NCBI GenBank assembly: GCA_030599515.1
Contig: JAUVNV010000098.1
Location: forward strand, 1 to 8,813
Length of the DNA stretch: 8,813 nucleotides
Direction: 5' to 3'
Origin: Acidimicrobiia bacterium
Lineage (GTDB): Bacteria; Actinomycetota; Acidimicrobiia; Spongiisociales; UBA5794
Shown: piece after piece, positions 1 to 5,652 of the stretch
How the letters are laid out: each line of letters begins with the position of its first letter
How positions within the stretch are numbered: the first letter of the stretch is position 1
Made by a program: the position numbers and the translations under genes
The notes under the pieces: generated by a model
The model's input: the letters and a program-made list of their open reading frames with translations, nothing else
Told to the model about the DNA's origin: nothing
Databases searched by the model: none

Positions 1-59
1 GCCACCACACGACAGGTGGTCGCAAGTACAAACGACGGATCTCAGATCGGGCCGGCACG
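1..59. other. Non-coding flank downstream of the LtrA-family gene
   Basis: No gene is supported in these first 59 bases. A small inverted repeat, CCACC at 2-6 and GGTGG at 15-19 with an 8-nt loop, lies beyond the stop of the leftward LtrA gene. It could be part of a weak terminator but has no T-run, and the window edge prevents seeing more. A second short palindrome built from two GATC half-sites (about 39-49) is not obviously functional. Confidence 0.4.
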
Positions 60-1265
60 CTATCCGTTCGACTCGCCGACCGTCACCGCGTCGCGTCGCA
101 GGACACCGGGGTTCGCTGCAGCAAGGTCGGCGACGATCTCGCCGGTACACACGGCGGTCACCAACGCCATCGTCCACACCGCCCCGATACCGGGAACGAG
201 TCCGACGACGAGCACGATTGGAATCCCGACGAGCCGGTTGATGATCACGGACCGACGGAGCTGCTCTCGATCACTGCGCACAGAGGCGAGCTGAATCGCG
301 GCCATCGCCGAGAATGCCAGAGCGACGGATCCCGTGAGAAGCCACCGATCTGCAGTGTCGTACTCGTGGCCCTGGTCGGCGGCGACGATGGCGACCTCCA
401 CCGAAACCCCGAACATGGCAAGCGCAATGGCCAGAGGGAGATGACTGTAGATCCACACGGTCGGGCGCCAGTTCCGTCGATCCTTCCTCCTACGGACGAC
501 CGAACCGTCCAGGTGATCGAAGTTGATCCACCAGAGACAGGTCGCAGTCCCCAGACCGAGGATGCCGACGAGCGTGGTTGACGGCTGCCACGAGACGTGG
601 CTCAAGCCAACGGTTGCCGCCACGATCGCTTCACCCAGGACGAGGATCGTGAAGAGTCCGAACCGCTCGGGAAGGTGCGAGACGTCGAGCGGCGCCGCCG
701 CTTGGATCTTGCGCAGAACGAACGGAGTCGCCAGATCCACGGCGAACGCGGCGAGCCAGATCCAGAACCGATACGGCTCGGGTACGGCGATCGACGTGAG
801 CCACAGCACCGAAGCGGATCCGAATCCGATCAGGTATCCCCGCACCAGTTCCCGGGTCTCGGTCACGTGCCTGTACGCCCGGACATACAGGGCCAGGAGG
901 ATCAACCGGGCCGCGGTGTAACCGATGGCGAACACCGTCGTGGATCCCGCCTCACCGAGGGAGAGTGACACGGCGATCAACATCACACCCACCATCTGTG
1001 CGCCGGCGAGCAATCGATAGAAGAGGTCGTCGGTGTCGTACCGATCGGCGTAGAACGTATGGCTGGCCCACAGCCACCACACCAGAGCGAAGTACGCGAG
1101 GTACGAGGCGACGCTTGCCCAGGACGCGTCATGAACGAGGCGAGTCCCCATCATCGCCACGGCTGCAACGAAGGCCAGGTCGTAGAAGAGTTCGAGCCAG
1201 GTGGCGGTGCGCTCCGACTCTTCCAGCGTCCGCAACCGCGGCGGAGCAACCGCCGCGAACCTCAC
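60..1265 (-). CDS. LtrA-family (low temperature requirement A) multipass membrane protein
   Basis: A 401-aa integral membrane protein of the LtrA family, named after a Listeria low-temperature-growth gene; its biochemical role is not well established. Seen: the N-terminal family signature ELFYDL (residues 25-30) opening the first membrane helix, a long series of hydrophobic segments to the C-terminus, the second signature HLPERFGLF...LGE (197-212), and a third conserved stretch starting YSHLPLAIA (about 273-281). Length matches the usual 370-420 aa. The start is GTG at 1265, overlapping the TGA stop of the upstream metallo-hydrolase in a GTGA tetramer. No Shine-Dalgarno sequence is visible, so translation is probably coupled to the upstream gene and the two form an operon. 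The family call is firm; substrate or function is unknown. Confidence 0.9.
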   Translation of the reverse strand: MRFAAVAPPRLRTLEESERTATWLELFYDLAFVAAVAMMGTRLVHDASWASVASYLAYFALVWWLWASHTFYADRYDTDDLFYRLLAGAQMVGVMLIAVSLSLGEAGSTTVFAIGYTAARLILLALYVRAYRHVTETRELVRGYLIGFGSASVLWLTSIAVPEPYRFWIWLAAFAVDLATPFVLRKIQAAAPLDVSHLPERFGLFTILVLGEAIVAATVGLSHVSWQPSTTLVGILGLGTATCLWWINFDHLDGSVVRRRKDRRNWRPTVWIYSHLPLAIALAMFGVSVEVAIVAADQGHEYDTADRWLLTGSVALAFSAMAAIQLASVRSDREQLRRSVIINRLVGIPIVLVVGLVPGIGAVWTMALVTAVCTGEIVADLAAANPGVLRRDAVTVGESNG

Positions 1266-2065
1266 AACGACACCGACAGGCCCGGGTACGCGGCTTCGGT
1301 GGCGTGAAACTGTCGCCGCGCGGTGTGGACGATCGCGTCGACTTCGTCATCTGTTCGTCGTGGATCCATGCTGGTGAGGATCAACCGGTCTGCCCCCGAC
1401 GCGACCGCGGCAGTGACGGCGTCCTCCCATGTCGAGTGACCCCACCCCCGATGGGTTACAGCCTCCTCCGGCAAGTACTGGCCATCGTGGATCAGTGCGT
1501 CGACACCCCGAATCACGTCGATGATGCTTGCATCCACATTCGAGCCGGCCTCGTGGTCGGTGACGACCGCCACGCTCGACGACGGCCCATCGACCCGGTA
1601 CCCGACGGCGCCCTGCGGGTGCTCGACCCCGAACGGTGTGACGGTGAGACCTGACAGTTCGACCGACCCAGCGATTCTCTCAAAACGCACGCCTGGGGCG
1701 TCGGCAAGCGATGCCGGAAACCACGGTGGGGTGATGACTGAGGTCAGAGCGCTCCTCGGATCTGCCGGGCCGCGGACCATGACGCTTCCGTCGTCGGCCC
1801 ACACCAGATCCAGCATCGAGAGACCCTGGATGTGATCCCAGTGGTAATGCGTGAAGAACACGGAAATGGAGGGAGCAGGTTGCAGCCCGTAGGAGCGCCA
1901 AGACATGAGACCGGTCCCTGCGTCGATGAAGCCGACCACCTGATCGTCCACGGCGAGGGCGAATGACGTCGTGCCTCCCCCATACACCGCGAATTCCGTT
2001 CCACATACGGGAATCGACCCACGGCTTCCGAGCACGATGAGCCGCGCATTGCTCTCCACGGACAT
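1262..2065 (-). CDS. MBL-fold metallo-hydrolase (RNase Z/Lactamase_B_2-like)
   Basis: A 267-aa cytoplasmic protein with the metallo-beta-lactamase fold: HYHWDH motif at residues 73-78 (H73, H75, D77, H78), VEHP with H149, VTDHE with D170, and an RNase Z-type GHST motif with H210. The N-terminus (LGSRGSIPVCG, then GGGTTSF) is typical of RNase Z/PhnP-like phosphodiester hydrolases, so a phosphodiesterase is plausible but the substrate is unknown. Oddly, the last canonical metal-ligand position (His in an LTH or FHHDP motif) reads LTSMDP here, with Ser232. The ATG at 2065 lies only 2 nt from a GGAGGG sequence; an in-frame GTG at 2059 is 8 nt from it and may be the true start (265 aa). The frame stays open upstream to 2401, but that extension runs antisense through the regulator gene. 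Stop TGA overlaps the GTG of the LtrA gene. Confidence 0.88.
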   Translation of the reverse strand: MSVESNARLIVLGSRGSIPVCGTEFAVYGGGTTSFALAVDDQVVGFIDAGTGLMSWRSYGLQPAPSISVFFTHYHWDHIQGLSMLDLVWADDGSVMVRGPADPRSALTSVITPPWFPASLADAPGVRFERIAGSVELSGLTVTPFGVEHPQGAVGYRVDGPSSSVAVVTDHEAGSNVDASIIDVIRGVDALIHDGQYLPEEAVTHRGWGHSTWEDAVTAAVASGADRLILTSMDPRRTDDEVDAIVHTARRQFHATEAAYPGLSVSL

Positions 2066-2073
2066 ATCCCTCC
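2057..2073 (-). promoter_or_regulatory. Shine-Dalgarno and alternative starts of the metallo-hydrolase gene
   Basis: On the minus strand GGAGGG (plus-strand 2068-2073) precedes ATG (2065-2063) by 2 nt and GTG (2059-2057) by 8 nt. The GTG has the better ribosome-binding geometry. The two candidates differ only by Met-Ser at the N-terminus. Confidence 0.55.
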
Positions 2074-2130
2074 GTTGCTGGCTTTCGAGCGTAGCGGACG
2101 ATTTCCGTGCCGGAGGGCGTTCCTCTTCGA

Positions 2131-2136
2131 TAGAGT
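2131..2136 (+). promoter_or_regulatory. Possible -10 box (TAGAGT) for the regulator/kinase operon
   Basis: TAGAGT fits the actinobacterial TANNNT pattern and lies 28 nt before the ATG of the fused response regulator, inside the 99-bp divergent intergenic region. No convincing -35 hexamer is seen at 16-18 bp upstream. The assignment rests on one short match and on position. Confidence 0.25.
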
Positions 2137-2164
2137 CGGTCGCAGCAACGAACCCGGGGACCCC

Positions 2165-3817
2165 ATGAGCAGACCAGTGATTCTCGCCGTCGACGACGAC
2201 CCGCAGGTGCTGGCCGCCGTCCGTCGTGATCTTCGCACCCATTACGGATCGACCTATCAGGTCATGTCCGCCTCGTCGGGCGCGGAAGCCCTCGACACGG
2301 TTCGGGAGCTCAAGAGCCGTTCGAAGACCGTGGCTGCATTCGTTGTCGATCAGCGAATGCCCGGGATGAGCGGCACCGAGTTCCTGATGGAGGCCGATCA
2401 AGTCTTCCCCCAGGCCAAGCGACTACTCCTCACGGCATACGCAGATACCGAGGCCGCGATCCAGGCCATCAACGACGTCGGTCTCGATCACTACCTCCTC
2501 AAGCCGTGGAGCCCACCGGACGAGCGGTTGTACCCGATTCTCGATGACGTACTCGACGACTGGCAGGCGAACGCCGACGTCCCGTTCGATGGGATCCGGG
2601 TGCTCGGGACAACCTGGTCGCCGGCAACGTATGAGGCCAAGGCGTTCCTCGCCCGCAACGAGGTTCCCTACCGTTTCGTCGACATCGAACGGGACTCCGA
2701 AGGGTCGGCCGCCGTCGCATCGGTTGCAGGCGCGACCAGCGAACTCCCTGTGGTGTTCCTCCAGGACGACACGGTTCTGATCAACCCCTCGAAGCACGAA
2801 CTCGCGGAGGCGGCGGGGATCCATTCAACACCCGAAGCGCCCTTCTACGACCTCGCCATCGTCGGCGGCGGGCCGGCCGGTCTCGCCGCCGCCGTGTACG
2901 GAGCGTCGGAGGGCCTCTCGACGGTACTGATCGAGCGCGAGGCGCCGGGCGGCCAGGCGGGTACGAGTTCCCGGATCGAGAACTACCTCGGATTCCCGAA
3001 AGGCGTTAGCGGTGCCGACCTGGCCCGCCGGGCAATCGCACAGGCAACTCGCCTGGGGGCAGAATTGATCACTGCCGCGGAGGTTGCCTCCGTACGTTCC
3101 GAGCACACGGTCAAGACACTGGTGATGACAGATGGCCTCGAGTTGAAGTGTCGGGCGGTGCTGATCGCCAGCGGAATGACGGTCCGCCGGCTCGACGTTC
3201 CCGGATACGCACGATTCGAGGGCGCGGGGGTGTACTACGGAGCGGCCGCCACCGAGGCATCCACGTACCGCGACCGGCACGTCTACGTCATCGGCGGCGC
3301 GAACTCCGCGGGACAAGCAGCCGTGATGTTCTCCAAGACCTCGTCGAAGGTCACGATGGTCGTGCGATCGGACGATCTCGGACGGAAGATGTCGCAGTAC
3401 CTGGTCGACCAGATCGCAGCGATCGAGAACATCGAGGTGCTTCTCAACCGGCGCGTGATCGAAGTCGCCGGATCCGAACGCGTCGAGGGAATCCGACTCG
3501 AGAACGTCGACACCGGTGAGGAGGAGACGAGGGATGCGTCCGCCCTGTTCATCTTCGTCGGGGCCGTGCCGCACTCGGCTTTCCTCAAGGACACGGTGGC
3601 CATGAACGACCGCGGCTTCATCTACACGGGATCCGACGTCACGACCTTCACAACCGATTGGCCGCTGAGCCGAGACCCGTACCCGTTGGAGACCTCCGCA
3701 CCGGGCATCTTCGCCTCCGGCGACGTTCGAGAAGGCGCCGTGCGCCGCGTCGCGTCCGCCGTCGGCGAAGGCTCGGTCGCGGTCACACTGGTCCACCGAT
3801 ACCTCGACACCGTGTGA
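2165..3817 (+). CDS. Response regulator fused to glutaredoxin-like and thioredoxin-reductase-like flavoprotein domains
   Basis: A 550-aa soluble protein with three domains. Residues 1-135 are a receiver with the acidic pocket D10-D12, phospho-acceptor D62 (VVDQRMPG), T90 and K113-P114. Residues about 143-221 resemble a glutaredoxin domain, but the CPxC position reads SPAT (152-155). Residues 228-550 are a thioredoxin-reductase-like FAD/NAD(P)H oxidoreductase: FAD motif GGGPAG (234-239), GGQAG (262-266), NAD(P)H motif GGANSAG (377-383) and the FAD-binding GD at 519-520. The reductase CxxC position reads GAAA (359-362), and the only cysteine in the protein is C329. Proteins of this architecture are commonly annotated as fused response regulator/thioredoxin-disulfide reductase; from memory, lack of the cysteines is usual for them. 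It probably receives phosphate from the adjoining kinase, and its output would be flavin redox chemistry on an unknown acceptor. The ATG at 2165 is chosen because the receiver begins there; GGGG at 2156-2159 is a weak ribosome site. Confidence 0.92.
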   Translation: MSRPVILAVDDDPQVLAAVRRDLRTHYGSTYQVMSASSGAEALDTVRELKSRSKTVAAFVVDQRMPGMSGTEFLMEADQVFPQAKRLLLTAYADTEAAIQAINDVGLDHYLLKPWSPPDERLYPILDDVLDDWQANADVPFDGIRVLGTTWSPATYEAKAFLARNEVPYRFVDIERDSEGSAAVASVAGATSELPVVFLQDDTVLINPSKHELAEAAGIHSTPEAPFYDLAIVGGGPAGLAAAVYGASEGLSTVLIEREAPGGQAGTSSRIENYLGFPKGVSGADLARRAIAQATRLGAELITAAEVASVRSEHTVKTLVMTDGLELKCRAVLIASGMTVRRLDVPGYARFEGAGVYYGAAATEASTYRDRHVYVIGGANSAGQAAVMFSKTSSKVTMVVRSDDLGRKMSQYLVDQIAAIENIEVLLNRRVIEVAGSERVEGIRLENVDTGEEETRDASALFIFVGAVPHSAFLKDTVAMNDRGFIYTGSDVTTFTTDWPLSRDPYPLETSAPGIFASGDVREGAVRRVASAVGEGSVAVTLVHRYLDTV

Positions 3818-5160
3818 GCTCCTTCGATCTCCGCTCCGTCGAAATGCTCTCCGGCCTCGACGACGACGCTATCAAACGACTGGAGGAGACCGTCAGGACG
3901 TGCTCGTTCCATCAGGGCGACACCCTGTTCAACGAGGGCGATCCCGGCGACACCGCATACATCGTGACATCCGGGGAGATCGAGATCGTCAAGGTGTCGG
4001 CCGATCAGCCCGTCCGCATCGCCGTCTCCGGACCCGGAGTCATCATCGGCGAGATGTCGCTGCTGACCGGGGAGCCCCGCAACGCCACCGCCCGTGCACT
4101 CATCGACACCGAACTCGTGTCGATCCCCAAAGCGTCCCTCGACGCCCTCCTCGAGTCTGACGTACAGACAGTGCACGCACTCTTCGACGTGTTCATCTCG
4201 CGCTGGCGGGAGCAGCAGTCCCGGCTCCGCCAGTCGGAACGCATGGCCCAGATCGGCGTGCTCACTGCAGGCCTCGCCCACGAGATGAACAACCCGGCCG
4301 CGGCCGTGACACGGGGCTCCACGCTCCTCCCCGCGGCGATTGAGAGGCAGGCAGCAGCCGAGGCGTTCCTTCCCACAGAAATGGAACTCCCGACGGCCTC
4401 CGCCCGCGGCGATATTCTGAGTCCCATCGAGCGAGCCGAAGTCGAAGACGATCTGGAAACGGCACTCGACCGGCTCACCGTCGCGGAACCGTGGCGCCTC
4501 ACACCCGTGCTCGCCGACGCCGGGTACAAGTCTGCCGATCTCGCAGGAGTCGATCCCGCGACCGCCGGCCTCGTCGTCGATGCTCTCGCTTCCCGCGCCG
4601 AAGTAGACGCTCTCGTAGCCGAGGTCTTGGAAGGATCGAAGCGGCTCAGCGAACTCGTCGCCGCACTCAAGTCGTACTCCTATCTCGATCAGGCCCCGGT
4701 GCAGGACGTCGACGTGGCCAGAGGCATCGACGACACGCTGCTCATCTTGAAATCGAAGACGTCCGGCATCACTGTCGTCCGCTCTTTCGATCCGGACCTT
4801 CCGCGGATCACCGCCCACGGCAGCCGGCTCAACCAGGTCTGGACCAACTTGATCGACAACGCGGCGGATGCGATCCGAGAGGCGGGCATCGACGATGGAC
4901 AGATCATTGTGAGAGCAGCACTACGTGACGACTGCATCGTGGTGCAGGTCGAGAACAACGGTCCGGAGATCCCCCCTACGGTCACGGACCGCATCTTCGA
5001 GGCGTTCTTCACGACGAAGGAACCCGGCAAGGGAACCGGTCTCGGTCTCGACACGGTCTACGACGTGGTCGTGAACCAGCACCGGGGCACGATCGAAGTG
5101 GACTCAACAGAGGCCAGAACGATCTTCACCGTCACCCTCCCTATGGACCAGCCGTCCTGA
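3814..5160 (+). CDS. Soluble histidine kinase with N-terminal cyclic-nucleotide-binding domain
   Basis: A 448-aa protein without membrane segments. Residues about 8-125 form a cyclic-nucleotide-binding domain; the phosphate-binding cassette GEMSLLTGEPRNATA (79-93) keeps the key Glu80 and Arg89. The H-box AGLAHEMNNPAAA (152-164) supplies H156 as the likely phospho-acceptor. A stretch of about 80 residues more than in ordinary kinases then separates it from the ATPase domain: N-box NQVWTNLIDNA (340-350), F-box IFEAFFTTKEPG (394-405) and G2-box GTGLGLDT (407-414). The G1 box reads NNGPEI (381-386) where DxGxGI is expected. The start is GTG at 3814, overlapping the upstream TGA stop (GTGA); no Shine-Dalgarno sequence is seen, so translational coupling is likely. 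It is almost certainly the kinase for the adjoining receiver-flavoprotein. Whether it senses cAMP, cGMP or another ligand cannot be read from the sequence. Confidence 0.9.
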   Translation: MSSFDLRSVEMLSGLDDDAIKRLEETVRTCSFHQGDTLFNEGDPGDTAYIVTSGEIEIVKVSADQPVRIAVSGPGVIIGEMSLLTGEPRNATARALIDTELVSIPKASLDALLESDVQTVHALFDVFISRWREQQSRLRQSERMAQIGVLTAGLAHEMNNPAAAVTRGSTLLPAAIERQAAAEAFLPTEMELPTASARGDILSPIERAEVEDDLETALDRLTVAEPWRLTPVLADAGYKSADLAGVDPATAGLVVDALASRAEVDALVAEVLEGSKRLSELVAALKSYSYLDQAPVQDVDVARGIDDTLLILKSKTSGITVVRSFDPDLPRITAHGSRLNQVWTNLIDNAADAIREAGIDDGQIIVRAALRDDCIVVQVENNGPEIPPTVTDRIFEAFFTTKEPGKGTGLGLDTVYDVVVNQHRGTIEVDSTEARTIFTVTLPMDQPS

Positions 5161-5191
5161 TCTCCCCAGACCTCATCCCACCCGCTCCAAA

Positions 5192-5225
5192 CCCCCAGAG
5201 TCCCAGGCGTCGCGGACGCTGGGGG
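5192..5225. terminator. GC-rich hairpin between convergent genes, probable bidirectional terminator
   Basis: CCCCCAG (5192-5198) pairs with CTGGGGG (5219-5225), continued after one A/G mismatch by GTCC (5200-5203) with GGAC (5214-5217). A competing fold also exists: CCCAG and CGTC (5202-5211, bulged G at 5207) pair with GACG and CTGGG (5215-5223) around a 3-nt loop. The element sits 31 nt after the kinase stop and 15 nt after the stop of the oppositely oriented small gene, as expected for a terminator shared by convergent genes. There is no T-run on either side. Confidence 0.6.
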
Positions 5226-5240
5226 GCGTGGCTCACGACC

Positions 5241-5528
5241 TCACTCGCTCGCTGCAGTGTCGTCCCATTCGAGGAACCAGGCGGCGTAGTGGCCCGGCCA
5301 CGAACCCTCGGGTTCCTCGGAACGGATGCGTTCATCGGCTCGGACGAGCCACGCCTCGACGGTGTCGACCGACGGATCGGATTCGAGCATGGACAGGCTC
5401 TCTCCGTACATCCACTCGGCGTACCACCGGGCCCAGCCCGGGTTCGGTCCGCCGTAGACGGCGTGATGCGCCCGACCGGCGGCCCCGAATAGGTGGCGAA
5501 GATCGTTCTGACGGGTCTGATCATTCAT
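5241..5528 (-). CDS. Small Trp-rich protein of unknown function
   Basis: A 95-aa soluble acidic protein that I cannot assign to a named family. It is unusually aromatic, with seven tryptophans (W32, W35, W39, W60, W77, W84, W88), a central cluster NPGWARWYAEW (29-39) and a C-terminal WPGHYAAWFLEW (77-88). The HH...GPNPGWARWYAEW pattern recalls small hypothetical proteins of actinobacteria and chloroflexi, but this is memory, not a search. The frame is open upstream to 5888. ATG 5528 is chosen because a TTGACA/TACGTT promoter places the transcription start at or next to it, implying a leaderless mRNA; there is no Shine-Dalgarno sequence. ATG 5573 is the alternative start, but it lies upstream of that -35 box. 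The gene follows the MFS transporter on the same strand after 124 bp but appears to be transcribed independently. Confidence 0.7.
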   Translation of the reverse strand: MNDQTRQNDLRHLFGAAGRAHHAVYGGPNPGWARWYAEWMYGESLSMLESDPSVDTVEAWLVRADERIRSEEPEGSWPGHYAAWFLEWDDTAASE

Positions 5529-5535
5529 AGATGCA

Positions 5536-5563
5536 AACGTACTCGCGGACCGGCCCTTGTCAA
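5536..5563 (-). promoter_or_regulatory. Leaderless promoter of the 95-aa gene (TTGACA - 16 bp - TACGTT)
   Basis: On the minus strand a perfect -35 TTGACA (5563-5558) is followed after 16 bp by TACGTT (5541-5536), which fits TANNNT. Seven nucleotides separate the -10 box from the ATG at 5528, so transcription should begin at or within a base of the start codon. It lies downstream of the MFS stem-loop, which supports an independent transcript. Confidence 0.6.
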
Positions 5564-5593
5564 TGGCCAACATCCGCCAGTGGACCGCCACCT

Positions 5594-5643
5594 CCCAGGA
5601 CTTTGGCGTAGATATCGTCGGTTTTCTACGCCAGACTCCTGGG
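5594..5643 (-). terminator. Long imperfect stem-loop after the MFS gene, probable terminator
   Basis: A perfect 9-bp inverted repeat, TGGCGTAGA (5604-5612) with TCTACGCCA (5625-5633), encloses a 12-nt loop. Outside it, after a C/C mismatch, a T-A pair and a T/G wobble, CCCAGGA (5594-5600) pairs with TCCTGGG (5637-5643). The whole hairpin begins 9 nt after the MFS stop codon, the usual place for a terminator, although it has no T-tract. It could instead be a 3'-end stabiliser or a dispersed repeat. Confidence 0.6.
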
Positions 5644-5652
5644 GTCGAGTGT

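Noticed and set aside
39..49. GATCTCAGATC palindrome
   Set aside because: Only one base separates the arms, so it makes a poor hairpin, and GATC-containing palindromes are common in this sequence.
2075..2164. 30-residue N-terminal extension of the fused response regulator
   Set aside because: The receiver begins at the ATG at 2165 and the extension has no family resemblance; it would use up most of the divergent promoter region.
2066..2401. N-terminal extension of the metallo-hydrolase to 379 aa
   Set aside because: It runs antisense through the receiver domain; the conserved fold and the GGAGGG site both place the start at 2065 or 2059.
2825..3796. Minus-strand open frame of 323 codons inside the flavoprotein gene
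   Set aside because: Antisense shadow of the FAD/NAD(P)H domains; composition is rich in Arg, Gly and His with no family pattern.
3622..4818. Long minus-strand open frame (398 codons) opposite the kinase and flavoprotein genes
   Set aside because: It is antisense to two genes with clear domain motifs and shows no recognisable domain; such long shadows are expected in GC-rich DNA.
5141..5524. Alternative 127-codon minus-strand frame over the small Trp-rich gene
   Set aside because: Different frame, Pro/Arg/Ser-rich shadow that reads through the terminator hairpin into the kinase gene.
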